Positions 1-11,000 of a DNA stretch of 64,000 bases are shown one piece after another. This stretch comes from Lepidurus packardi (taxonomy: Eukaryota > Arthropoda > Branchiopoda > Notostraca > Triopsidae), in contig JAKZAN010000002.1 of assembly GCA_023053545.1 (NCBI GenBank), positions 5,998,375 through 6,062,374 on the forward strand, given 5' to 3'. The first letter of the stretch is position 1. Each line of letters begins with the position of its first letter. Position numbers and translations under genes: made by a program. The notes below the pieces were generated by a model. It saw only the letters and a list, made by a program, of their open reading frames with translations, was not told where the DNA came from and ran no database searches.

Positions 1-3000
1 TATGGCGGCATGTAAAGCGCGGCACATCGCAGAGAGTTTTGTTGGGACTTGCGACCTCTCTCTCTCTCTCTCTTACTCACACCTGGGCTCTGAGTTAAAG
101 GTAAAAATGCTATGCAGTGGTGCTTCAGAAAAAGGCTTCCTTGGTTTCTTTTCAGAGCTAATGTCCCTCAGGTTTAGACCGTGACAGCGATGCAGGGGAA
201 GGAAATTAATCACGAGACGCTTTTCAAAGCCCATGACAAGCAACAGGGCTTCTGGTTCCTTGATGCGAGAGTTCTCTCTTGCTTTTAGCTTTTGGCCATC
301 GTTCCTTTTTATTTCACCCAGCTTTTCATATTGCCTTGGCGTTCTTCCCTTTTTCGCCCGATTTTTCCCTTTTATTTTTACTGGGCGCTCTTTAATGATG
401 CAGAAATTGTCCCCTCTGTAAGAATTTCTGCCTTTACCATCCCTGATCCTTTCCAGCTAGAAAACGATCTTCCATCCAAGTCCACAGGATTAAATACGTT
501 GCGTAAGGTCCCATATTAAATACTGCTATAAGACATTATGACAAGCCTGACTTTTACGAGACCCAGGTGTTACCCTCAGACATGATAGTGCCAAAGGTCA
601 TGCATATATTATGTTCGTAATTCTGGGGTTTTTTGAACTCTTCAAACTAAACTGCCTGCGTGTTCTTCTGCTTAACTACCTAATTTCTTTGAATGATGCA
701 AAGTTTTCTGAGAGAAAGAGACGCCATTCGTTTTTTTGGGGGGGTAAGGAAAGGTCAGAGGTCGAGTTGAGTGGCTTTTATAGCTTGGCTCAATTAGATG
801 TCCTTAACTTTTTACCGTTTCTATTTGCTTTATTATTATTATTATTTTATTAAAAAAAAAAAAAAAAGAAGTTGCATTTCAAATCTCGGTATACCGTAAT
901 TGGGAGCGGCGTTTCACCAGGAACACAGCCCAAGGTTTTTTCTGGGGGGTTTCAATGGGTGTGTGCAGACATTAAGGGGGTTAGTTACGGCTTATGTAAA
1001 TTGTCAGGCTGTGTTTTCACGTCTTCATGAGCTCAAGCATTTAGTTCCGCCATTTCTTGTGTCCTGTGTGGCTCAGGGCCATTAAAAAGGAGTAACAGTA
1101 GCGGACTGAATGCTCATTAACGTTTAACCCCTCACGACTTTGGAAGTCCTTCTTCTAGGCTTTTAACCCTTTGTTAAACCCTCCAAGTTAAGGAAAGCGT
1201 GAAGGGGTTAAAAGTTACAACCTTTTGTCATAATTTGGCCTATTTTTTTGTGGATTGCTGAAAAGAAGCGCTATATAAACTATATGCTTAAGTGACCTCC
1301 CAAGATTGAGTATAATAAAAGGACCATAATAAAATTTAGGAATTAAAGCGTAAAATTACCAGTGTTACTAATTCGATAAAGCTTTTCATTTCTTGTCGGT
1401 TCGTGTTTCGTTGGCTTTTTGGGTTGTTTTACAGGCGTATCTATGTTACTACTTTGATGCTTTCCCTCAAAAAAATAAATAAAACGGTGGCTATATATAC
1501 TTAGCTTTTTGTAAGACAACACTGACTTGAAAATGTATTTTTTATTTTTTAGTTCAGCTGGCTTAAAAGGTGCCCCGGACAAAAGAGTCTGTGCTTCATA
1601 AGGTCAAGTTTTATTAAAGGGTCGCGCCTTAATTACGGATTTCTGTTTTGACTAGATCTTAACTGGCGGTGAAGAGAGAGAGAGAGCGAGACAAGCTTTG
1701 AAGAAGAAGCTCCCAACTCTTCTGCTAGAAGCGTGACGAGTAATTGGGAGTAATTAGGCAAAGTAAGAACCGAGCGTAGACTTGGATTAGACAAAAACGG
1801 TCGAAACTCCATTGCGGGACAGTCGCTCATCTCGTTAAGTACAATTCTTTGAAGGTATTCGGTTCGCATTTACGCCTTTTTTTTAAAAAAAAAATTCTTA
1901 ACTCTCATGACTCTGAATAGGCAGCAGACCGCACCGCACCGCACCAAACAACTCAGCATGAAAGTTTTGAAATAATTGATGTTCTTCTCTTTTCTTGGCT
2001 TTGTTTAGCTTCAGAAGGGAAAGGGCGAAGCTAAAGCATTGATATCTCCCCAAAAAGACGCTTGATTCAGTTAGAATAGACTAGAAAATGAAAAGAAAAA
2101 CATAACATGGTCAATTAACACACATAGCCCCAACAAAGTAAAATGTTTGTTTATAGAAAAGAAGAGCACTGTATGGTAAAGCCATTCTCATGATAGTGAC
2201 CCACCATTATCCCCGTTCTGTATGTGGGGCTGCAATTCAAAAAGCATGGCAAAATGTTAGTTTTCCTTTCACTGCTGCTGGCAGGGTGAGATATACATGG
2301 TCCTAGCTTCGAATAGAGAATAAAAGCTGCTACTTGTGCCTCATTGTGAATAGAAAAGAAGCTCCTTTTTCCTATATAAGCCATGGAAAACTTGACAAAA
2401 GAAAAAAGCTTTTCCCCTCAGGTCCTCTAAAGATATTCTCTTCTTCTTCTTGCTTCACTTCCCCTAAACCACATGCCACGTGGCTTTTTCCAACTTTGCA
2501 ACTAAGAGAATCTACACGATGTGCTTGAGTCATTACGCTGTTTGAAAACTTTTCGAGAACCAGCTGCAAATGAACGTCTACCAATGTCTACGAAACACAC
2601 AAGTTCTCGAGTCATCCTACTAATCCCTTTACCGAGCTCATTAAGTACGGACCTTCTATACATTATGCTTTTTATACATATATTTGCCTCCCCTTCCTCC
2701 GCCCGAAAATTATAATCAAGGCTTATAATCAAGGCATCTCAATTAATAAGAGCAACTCACTTTGGGGTTTACGTGGTAAGTTATCAATTGCTGCTTAAAT
2801 TATCAATTGCTTGCTCCCAGGCAAAGGAAACAAGAAAAAAAAACATATTTTCAGGCATGTGCAGTAAGTCGTCAAGGAGACCTTTCAATATTAGGACTTT
2901 TGCTGGACCAAACCCTCATTATCTCTGGCTACCACAGTCGTAATGATGTTTGCTGGTACCGTCTGAAAACTCGGGAGCTTTCCATATGTGTGTGTGACTT

Positions 3001-3769
3001 GCAAAGCCCATGACTTTCTCAAGTGGGCATGCGTTGCAAGTCAATTTGGAGATTTCCTATTGGTACACTTGGGAACCGTGGTGAAACATAGGGGTTTCTG
3101 GTTATGATGGGCGTCGAACCATCCCCCAGAAAAAGCCTCATACATAGAAGAGTAAGAGGGGGTTTTCAAGTAGACGACAAGGGGGTAAATAGAGGGTTTA
3201 TTAGAATTAAGCTCCCCTTCGGAATCCGCGGGTGGTAAAATTGCGGCTTTTAAAAGTAAATACGCACAAAGTATTCACGTACTAGATTGGCCCCTCCCCC
3301 TTTAATTTTTTTCGGAAAGTTTGGTATAGGGGACTCGATGAAGGAAATCAGTACACTAGAGGATAGTTTCTAGATAAAAGGTAAAAAAAAAGAAAAGAAA
3401 TTGGGAGGCGTTGAAATCACTTGCCTGGCGGTTATTTCGTCAGTAATTAATGCTTTAGAGCGTGAAATTTCGTTCTCGGATTGATTCCACACTTGGAAAA
3501 ATAAAACAAGAAGAAAAGATTTAAAAAAAAAGAAAACGGAAAGAAAATCCAAGCCTATAACGTTAGGAAACATGGGAGAAAAGTCTTGACATCATTAATT
3601 TTGTTGGTCATTTATGCTTCGTCATTTCCGCTTATAGCCCCCCAACTTAAAAAAAGAAATACAAAATTACCATATTTCTTTTTCAAAATGCACCAATCGG
3701 TGTGCGCATATAATGGTCCAAGTTTCTTTTCTTTCATTTTTTAACCGTCCGTGAACGTGTAAAGGAAAT
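1..3769. other. Gene-free stretch with simple repeats
   Basis: I see no gene here. Open frames are short and none reads like a known protein. Visible simple sequence includes a CT run at about 55-73, ATT repeats followed by a 15-16 base A run at 831-867, a GA run at 1674-1690, three-plus CCGCA units at 1928-1944, and two close copies of a TTATCAATTGCTG-type block near 2778-2812. The rest looks unique. It could be intergenic or intronic; nothing in the sequence decides this. Confidence 0.6.
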
Positions 3770-4344
3770 CAATATAGTGATACTACGATACTTTGATCAC
3801 GGTAAGACTTTGATCTGTTACGATTACTCATTTGAATTTTCTTTGGTTTAGTTGCATTTTCTTTAGTCCTTTTCATTTTAAATTCTTTTATTCGTTTTTT
3901 GGTCTATTTTCACTTTTGTTTGATTAATTTTCGTTTTCCCATGTCCTTTAAATTAATAACAACAATATGGGATACTACGATACTTTTATCACGGTAAGAC
4001 TTTGGTCAGTTGCTATTCCTAATTTGAATTTTCTTTGATTTAATTGCATTTTCTTTAGTCCTCTTCATTTTAAATTCTTTTATTCGTTTTTTTCTGTTTT
4101 CACTTTTGTTTGATTAAATTTGTTTTTCCCATGTCCTTTAAATTAATAACAACAATATGTGATACTATGATACTTTTATCACGGTACGACGTTTATCAGT
4201 TGCTATTATTAATTAGAATTTTCTTTGATTTAGTTGCATTTTCTTTAGTCCTTTTCATTTTAAATTCTTTTATTCGTTTTTTGTCTATTTTCACTTTTGT
4301 TTGATTCATTTTCGTTTTCCCATGGCCTTTAAATTAATAACAAC
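3770..4344. repeat. Tandem repeat, three units of about 190 bp
   Basis: Three head-to-tail copies start at about 3779, 3971 and 4161, so the periods are 192 and 190 bp. Each copy opens with GATACTAYGATACTTT and ATCACGGTA, runs through a T-rich middle containing TTTAGTTGCATTTTCTTTAG or a near copy, and closes with CCTTTAAATTAATAACAAC. Copies differ by scattered substitutions and one- to three-base indels. The array stops abruptly at 4344, where unrelated sequence begins. The AT-rich composition and period near one nucleosome length resemble a short satellite-like array. No coding frame persists across the units. Confidence 0.93.
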
Positions 4345-4984
4345 GGCCATGTTGGGTCTGCACATCAGGGGGAGTGAGCCTCATGGTAGACATTTCTCTT
4401 TTAAGGTCAGAAATGCAAAACTTTGGAAGCAAAATCTCCTCGAACCTCTGAAAGGTGTTCTTAAATAGCCCAACCCGAATAGGTTCCTTCGCTACTAAGT
4501 ATTGCCAACACTGATAAGCTTCTCCTTGCCAGGTCTAGCAGTAATTTCAGGATTATAATTGAAAAAAAAACCTTGTGTACGTTCCCAATTTCTTTTTTTT
4601 TCTCTTTTACTTCCATCTCGATTTATCCTAGTAAAGTTTCTGCTCGGGATTTTCGTCCCCTGTTTAGTTATTTTTTCTACTGTGCGGATGAGGAGCACGG
4701 GAAGGAAAAGCAGAAGGAGCCAAAAGACTCATCTAGAAATTGAGAACGAACGAGAGCAGGGGATGAAAAAGCTTGATCAGACGTAAAGAAAGACCGCCCT
4801 GTTTGTTTTTTTTTTTCCTTCTCATTTTTTTTTTTTATTTTATTTTCCAAGCCGTTCTTTGTGGAGAGCAGAGGATTCATTTCCTAAAGTAGGGGGACTA
4901 TCTCGTAAGAGCTATTCCCATTATGCCCACTTTTTTTCTGCTTTGGGCTCATCCTGCTGCTGCATCGTCCTTCTCATCTATATA

Positions 4985-5052
4985 GTGTCATGCCAGTCTC
5001 TGTCTTTGTACACCGTATATATGGTGTACAAAGACATACACAGACATGACAC
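4985..5052 (+). other. 68-nt imperfect hairpin, pre-miRNA-like
   Basis: Bases 5001-5014 (TGTCTTTGTACACC) are perfectly complementary to 5023-5036 around an 8-base loop (GTATATAT). Farther out, 4985-4992 (GTGTCATG) pairs perfectly with 5045-5052. The 8-by-8 segment between the two stems has scattered pairs and mismatches. The result is a symmetrical stem of 30 positions per arm, about 26 of them paired. This matches the size and shape of an animal microRNA precursor, but it could equally be a small palindromic element. I do not recognise the arm sequences as a known miRNA, and the strand is arbitrary. Confidence 0.45.
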
Positions 5053-5158
5053 ACATCACATGTGCTTGAGCTGCAATCAGTGCTGTGCAGTAATAGCTAG
5101 CAATGTCTTGATAATACGGGGTTTAGATTAGTTACGTATTATATCTAACCCTCCACAT

Positions 5159-5173
5159 CCCCCCCCCCCCCCC
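5159..5173. repeat. Poly-C run
   Basis: An uninterrupted run of about 15 C residues follows an ATATCTAACCCTCCACATC stretch. It is low complexity and prone to length variation and sequencing error. Confidence 0.9.
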
Positions 5174-5555
5174 GTCAGAACGCCAACTCCCGTTCTATTT
5201 TTTCTTAATCTGCAATGAGAGATAAAAAAGGACTGCGTAGTAGAGGACCATGCAGGATGACCCCCGCTATTATGTGTAATCATGGAAAGTGCATCTCTAG
5301 AGCTTGCAGACCCGTTTTTTTTCTTCCCCCCACGTAAATTATTAGGACGAAAATTAGTTCCCCATCCAAATTGGAGAGAATGAAACTTGGACTTTCCAAA
5401 TTAATTTGCAAACTATCCCAACTGAATCTAAGCACTCATGCTGTTATTACTGCTTACTGCTATTATTGTCTTACTGCTATTAGGAAAGACAAAGTCGACT
5501 TCACTGCAACTAAAGATGAACGTGATGGTAACTAATGGGTTCGAATTTTATTACC

Positions 5556-5594
5556 AGCTCGTTGACTTCCTAGCGAGCTAGAAGCCAACGAGCT
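5556..5594. other. Short hairpin with one bulge
   Basis: AGCTCGTTG at 5556-5564 pairs perfectly with CAACGAGCT at 5586-5594. Inside this are one A/C mismatch, a CTT/AAG helix, a bulged C and a CTAG/CTAG helix closing on a four-base loop. The 39-nt structure is too short for a typical miRNA precursor. No flanking terminator or gene gives it a role. Confidence 0.5.
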
Positions 5595-6422
5595 TGAAAA
5601 ACTTCACCAAAATCTAGTAATTAGAGATAACTTTTTTGCAAAGCAGTACTTTGGAGTTGCGTCAAAGTATAATGGATGGAATGAAAAAACGGAAACCGGA
5701 AGTCATGGAACAACCGGGAACGTAGGGTTGTCCGATATGCCGTGCAAGGGCTCGTATGAATAGAAATAATGGCTTTTGGCCGTAGCTTGAGCGCTCGGCA
5801 AAGATTTCATCCCTTATTGCCATGCATGGCAACTTTGGCAGCGACCGTTTCTTGTTCTTGCTCAGGATAATTGCGGTTCCGGTTCGAACCCCCTCCACAA
5901 CATAGTGTCCCATAGTACAGCACTGCAAGTTCCTTATTGAAACTCTGAATGATGGTCCTTACATAACGTGGAAAGCCCCGAAGATCATCATGCATATTAA
6001 TAAGAGGTTCCTCCCTCCCCCGCCCCAAACCGTCCTCTCTTTCTTGCTTGTCAGCCTCACATAGAGCAAGCTATAACCTCCCCATGCCAACCGCATTGCT
6101 CTGTAATCATTCCCGCATATTTGGCAAGTTGTACCAAAAAGCGTCTATAGGACCCTAGTGCGTTATTGCTGCGTGTCAGTCACGCTCCTGGACTTGGGAA
6201 ATCGTGGGTCTCTTTTCAAAAAGTCTTTGATACATAACTTGTCAATTAATCCTGAATTGCTTTCGACTCTCCGTTCTATGCAACATTGTAAAGTCAGCGA
6301 AGCTAACGAAGAAAAACCGGTGAAGAAATGTGTATTTTGTCTTAAAGTTTCATTAAAAAACGGATGAAAATGACAAATTGTGTAGGTATTTAAGTCCCAA
6401 AATGAGAGAGATAGCGAGATTT

Positions 6423-6462
6423 CTTTTAAATCTAGTAATATACTTTTAAATCTAGTAATATA
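6423..6462. repeat. Perfect 20-bp tandem duplication
   Basis: Two identical adjacent copies of a 20-bp unit (CTTTTAAATCTAGTAATATA) lie at 6423-6442 and 6443-6462. Perfect identity suggests a recent slippage or repair event. Confidence 0.95.
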
Positions 6463-7985
6463 ATAATAGTTTTCAATGCGATGGTAAAGAAAGATACGAC
6501 TCCCCAAAACGGACTCTGCTTATAAGACTCTACGATATAAAAGCTACCTTATTTAGCATGTGAAACTAGGAGCCCTAATATCACACATATGGGATCACGA
6601 TGTGGGACGTAGGGTTGCAATGAAATTTGATCCCGATCAGTCTACTCAACTGGAAACAAGCAAGAGAGAAAACTGTTTCAAGCTTCGTTTGCATAATCTC
6701 CCTCTATTACGTGTATCAGTTCCTTCCCACGTTTCCTTCCCCCCTAAGTTTATAGCTATTTCAGTTTAAAAAGCTTTTAAGTGCCAAAAAAATCGGCCCA
6801 AATTTCACAGATTCCACTTTCCTTTGATTGCGCCCTTGGCGACTTGGCAATGTTGGCGCACATTGGCTGATTTCGTCCCAAAGTGTGAGAGAAAATCTCA
6901 AGTTTGAGAACGTTTTCAAGTTCCTGTTCCTCGTTCTCTGGTCTTAAAACTGCTATAAAAGCACAGTATTAAGCCCCTTATCGTGGAAACATACTATCTG
7001 TCCGAAAATTTCAGGCTAGGTTGTATAGCGCAAGGCAAAGGGGACCTTAATAGAATAAGAACCAAAGCTGAGAGGAAAGAGGGAAGAGAAGAATACTTGC
7101 GTCAGAATTTTCCTTTAATGTTCGCCTATCCCGTCAGCAAAAAAGTCCTAGAGACGCATTGCAGCGACGTTGAAGACGCCCAAGACGGCGGTTTTCTGTG
7201 ATTTCTTGCAGCAGAAGACGGGAATTGGATGGGGTAAAAAGGGGGGCGCCGACGCCTCAGCTCGCGATCAATAAGACTTTTCCTTGAGAAACTTTCTTCA
7301 CCCGGCATCTTGTTGGCTAGGGTTTCCATTCGCTTTTCTAATAAAGAACGTTGGACTGCAACTCAAAGTGAAAATAAATCTTAAAAAACGACAAGAAATG
7401 ATCCAAAAAGAGGAGAAAATATCCCCCAACTTTGAGCCGTTGAATTTCGCTGCTTGTCCCTTTTGACTTGTATATTTCAGACAGTGTTTGGTCGATCTTC
7501 CAAATTAGCCCTAAAATCCCGAAAAACGTCCAATGTTGGCGTACAACCCGAAAGTTGCGCTGTGTTAGCGAGAACACTTTATACTTCCACTATTACACAT
7601 GATAAAGAGATGGCGTCAATTAGCTAGCAGCAAAAGACCGCTCGCTGCTATGGTGGTGTTTTTGTTGAGTTCCGTGGCATATAAGCTGGGGCAAAAGAGT
7701 TGTGGTCGTCCAGGTAATCATAACAGTACAACTTTGTTATGAGCACGGGAGCATTGTTGTAACCTAGAATCGGTAGCCAGATACCAATTATAGTCGCCGT
7801 CTCGGTGGATATACTACATAGCGAGTCTCCCCAACTCTTCGTGGTGCTGCAGTAATAACCAAACCCCCGGTACAACTAACTTGTAACTAGGGAACAGTGT
7901 GAAAGGAGGGGTTGAATAAAAAGCTAGCAGCAAGGTGAGTTATTATTCCAAGTTGCCAAGCAAGAAAAGGTTTAAGGGTAGGTCT

Positions 7986-8013
7986 GGGGGGGGGGGGGTT
8001 GGGGGCTGGGGAG
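7986..8013 (+). repeat. G-rich tract with quadruplex potential
   Basis: A run of 13 G is followed by TT, five G, CT, four G and AGG, giving at least four G-tracts of three or more with short loops on the plus strand. This meets the usual pattern for a DNA G-quadruplex. No gene is near. Confidence 0.7.
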
Positions 8014-11000
8014 GCTAAGGGCGTTGCAATATTGTGTCAGCGTTGGTGGCTTATCGGTACCAATGGGCGAGTCGTTGCCGACCGACGCTTTTAGACGTCG
8101 CAAACGCCGAGGACGCGACGCTGCTTGTGCTCTGTACCACGCAGGTGGGGCTTAAATGAGACAGGCTGGAAAACAATTGGTCTATTGTTCTCTCCCTTTG
8201 GCTGCAAAGGCCCCTAGGGGGTCGAAAAGCTAAGGGCACGTATAGATCGGAAAGCTTTCTGGGTGTATTAGTTCTCGTGTGTGTGTTGCTCCTGCGTTCT
8301 TCGTACGCAACGCGAAGCAATGTCGGTAACTTTTGCGCAGTTCTAATTTGGCGGCGATACACGCAACCTTCACTCCAAACTCCGCCTTATCAGCTTTTTA
8401 CCGAGGGGTGGAGGTTTGGTGATACTGGGTCCTTGTCGCGTGATATTATTAGCGTTATTGATTAACATAACATGAAGTACCTAGCTCGTATGTTGCAGAA
8501 GGTAATGGAAACTTTATAGGAAATATAAAACCAGCCAGTCAGGGCCCGTTAAACCTACGGAATATAGTGCACGGCATATCTGTCGTGTGGCTGACATGTT
8601 GGTTCGTAGCAATAATTGAGTCCGCCTGCCTTTCTCCCAGAAAATTAAACCATTGTCAAGGGAAAGGATCGATGGCTGCAAAACTTGGGAACTTGGGAAA
8701 GCCTTGGAAATTCCTTTTCTTTTGTGTCAACTCTTGCATTATTCCTAAGAATTACTGTTATAACTCTCCTAAATGCGAACTTAACTATGCAAGTTACGCA
8801 CATAGAAAGTAAACGCCGAGTCGGTTGACTTTATGAAATGTGGAATACCTTTAGAAATTAAATCACGATTTATATAATAAAAAATAAACATAAAATAAAA
8901 CTTAACGGAGTCGTCTCTTATGTGTAGCAAATTCTCATTTTTTTTCTTTGGTAAAAGAGAATGCAGAGTACCCACAAAATAAATTAAGGGGAAAAATGCA
9001 TGGAAAAAGTGTCTGTCAATGGGGTTGTGCAGCAGTAGCAAAGTCTGCTGCGAGGTTGACTAAGGCTTTTCTTGTGAACTTTTTTTTAGTTTTTTTTTAA
9101 AAAAAGAAAGAAAAGAGAAATATAGAACGGGAGGGTATAAGCAAGTAATAGTACGTGGGTATGAATAAATCACTTATTGGCGTTGTTGACGTCCTTGGTC
9201 GCCAGGAAAAGGTGAGACACCGGCATGGATCAATTGGCTTTTGTTCTGCGCACAGTAGAGATGAATTATATCGAAAACCATAACGAAACTGGATGCACAC
9301 GAAGGAGCCCGTGTTCCAAAAGAAAAAAAGTTTTGCTTCCTGAGTAGAGTGGCCAATTCGCAGATCTATACAATTTCTTTTCTTTTGATCTGACATATGC
9401 GAACCCAGTTCTAAACGAAAGAGACCATCGATATTCCTAGACGGGTCGAATGTTTCTTCTTTCTTTCAAGTGAAGAACACTGTCCCACTTTTTTCCTCTT
9501 TGGCTTTGATAAATGTGCCCAGTTCTGCCCAATGGCAAACTCGCGTTAACGTAATTGGAGACAGACTTCCGAGTCTTGTTTAAGGGTGTCATTTCAGTTA
9601 TTCATCCGTAACTTGCAGCTTCCAGCGCCGTTGCAGGGTAAACCAGGAGCAAATGGACCATTCGTGAAGCGCCTAAACGGTCGGAAACAGGAGCTGGTAA
9701 TGAACTTAATGAAGCCCGAAAAAAAGAGCAGACAAACTTCTCCCTCCCTTTTTAAAAACAAACTACTCTGGATTTTTATCAACAATTTATTGCGTTTATT
9801 ATTTGTGGATCTGGATCTCCAACGTTGCAGAAGTACAACTTAATTAGTCGCTCTGAGTTCCTGTTTTCTTTCGTCTTCTTTTTTTGTGCTCTACCCAATC
9901 GGTAAGATGCGAAAGCACAACGTGTAACATTGCGCTAAAATAAAGTTTGGCGCTTGGAATTGGGAACAATGCTCCAAGAGGTAGTACGACAATGGAGCTG
10001 TAATGCACTCGTTGCAGAGTTTTTTAAGAAGCCCAAGGTTTCTCTCCTTAAAGTGACACGGCAATTGCCACGGAGAAGACCCCCATGCTAGGGGAGAGGG
10101 AGAGGGAGGAGGAGAATCCTTAAAAGAAAAAGCGTCCATGTCGTGCGTCACGCTCTCAAATCCAGAGAGAGCACGAAGAAAAGCAACGGAGTCGGCCATG
10201 AAATTGGGAATTAACCTTTTACCATTCAAAGTTACTCCCGTGGATGCCATGCTTTTTTGACGCGGACGCGCAACTTCTTTATATCTCCGTTCATGCTTCT
10301 TCGTCCTAACCTTCCACTTGTCTTGTGTAATTCTCCAACTACCTCTTGGTGCGTGCTTTTGAGGAATCACAGCACAGTCTGGAACCAAGAAAGCTGGCAA
10401 GGGTTATATACCTTTAGCTGCAGCTCAGGAAACCCAACCCTGTTAAACATTTTTTTGTTTTGTCTTTTTTTTTATTTACTTTTTATCAAAAGAGTTGTAA
10501 AATGAATTTGCATTGGCTTCTTTTTCATGCTCGCAATTATGCTGGAGATGGAATTAAAGCCCTCTGCTATAAAGACTACACCTTCAATTAGTCTCACACC
10601 GCAGCGAACCAAAACAAAGTCTTCAGTTCGGGTTACAGTTAGACAGCCGTTAACGGTAGGAGGGACTCAAAGTGTGAACGTGATCGTTTTATTATTCATA
10701 ATGAGCGAGAATCTCTCCCAAAACTCGGGGGGGTGTTCGCGGTCTCTCACTTTCTCTCTTGCTGTCTCCATGCGATTCATATAGCGCAGTCAATCTATAT
10801 ATTCCAGCTTATTCACTTTCCCTTATGTACTCGTAATCCTCTGTGGCTTGCCAACAAGCTAAAAGGCTTGACGATGACAACATTTCTCCCCCTTATTTGC
10901 AACCGCAGCCAGCGACAGCAATACAAGGGTGGATCTGTCATATCCAGCTGTTGGTTCTACCACCCTTACCCTGATACCTTACCCGCTTGCGTGCGTTGGA

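Noticed and set aside
3095-3125. Minus-strand GGTTCGACGCC as a tRNA T-arm
   Set aside because: The stem only pairs with an eight-base loop and no other tRNA arms are present.
5870-5900. GGTTCGAACCCC as a tRNA T-arm
   Set aside because: No acceptor, D or anticodon stem can be built upstream; probably a chance B-box.
9891-10400. 169-codon open frame, minus strand
   Set aside because: The translation resembles no family, and Ser/Pro patches follow a local GGAGA repeat; probably chance.
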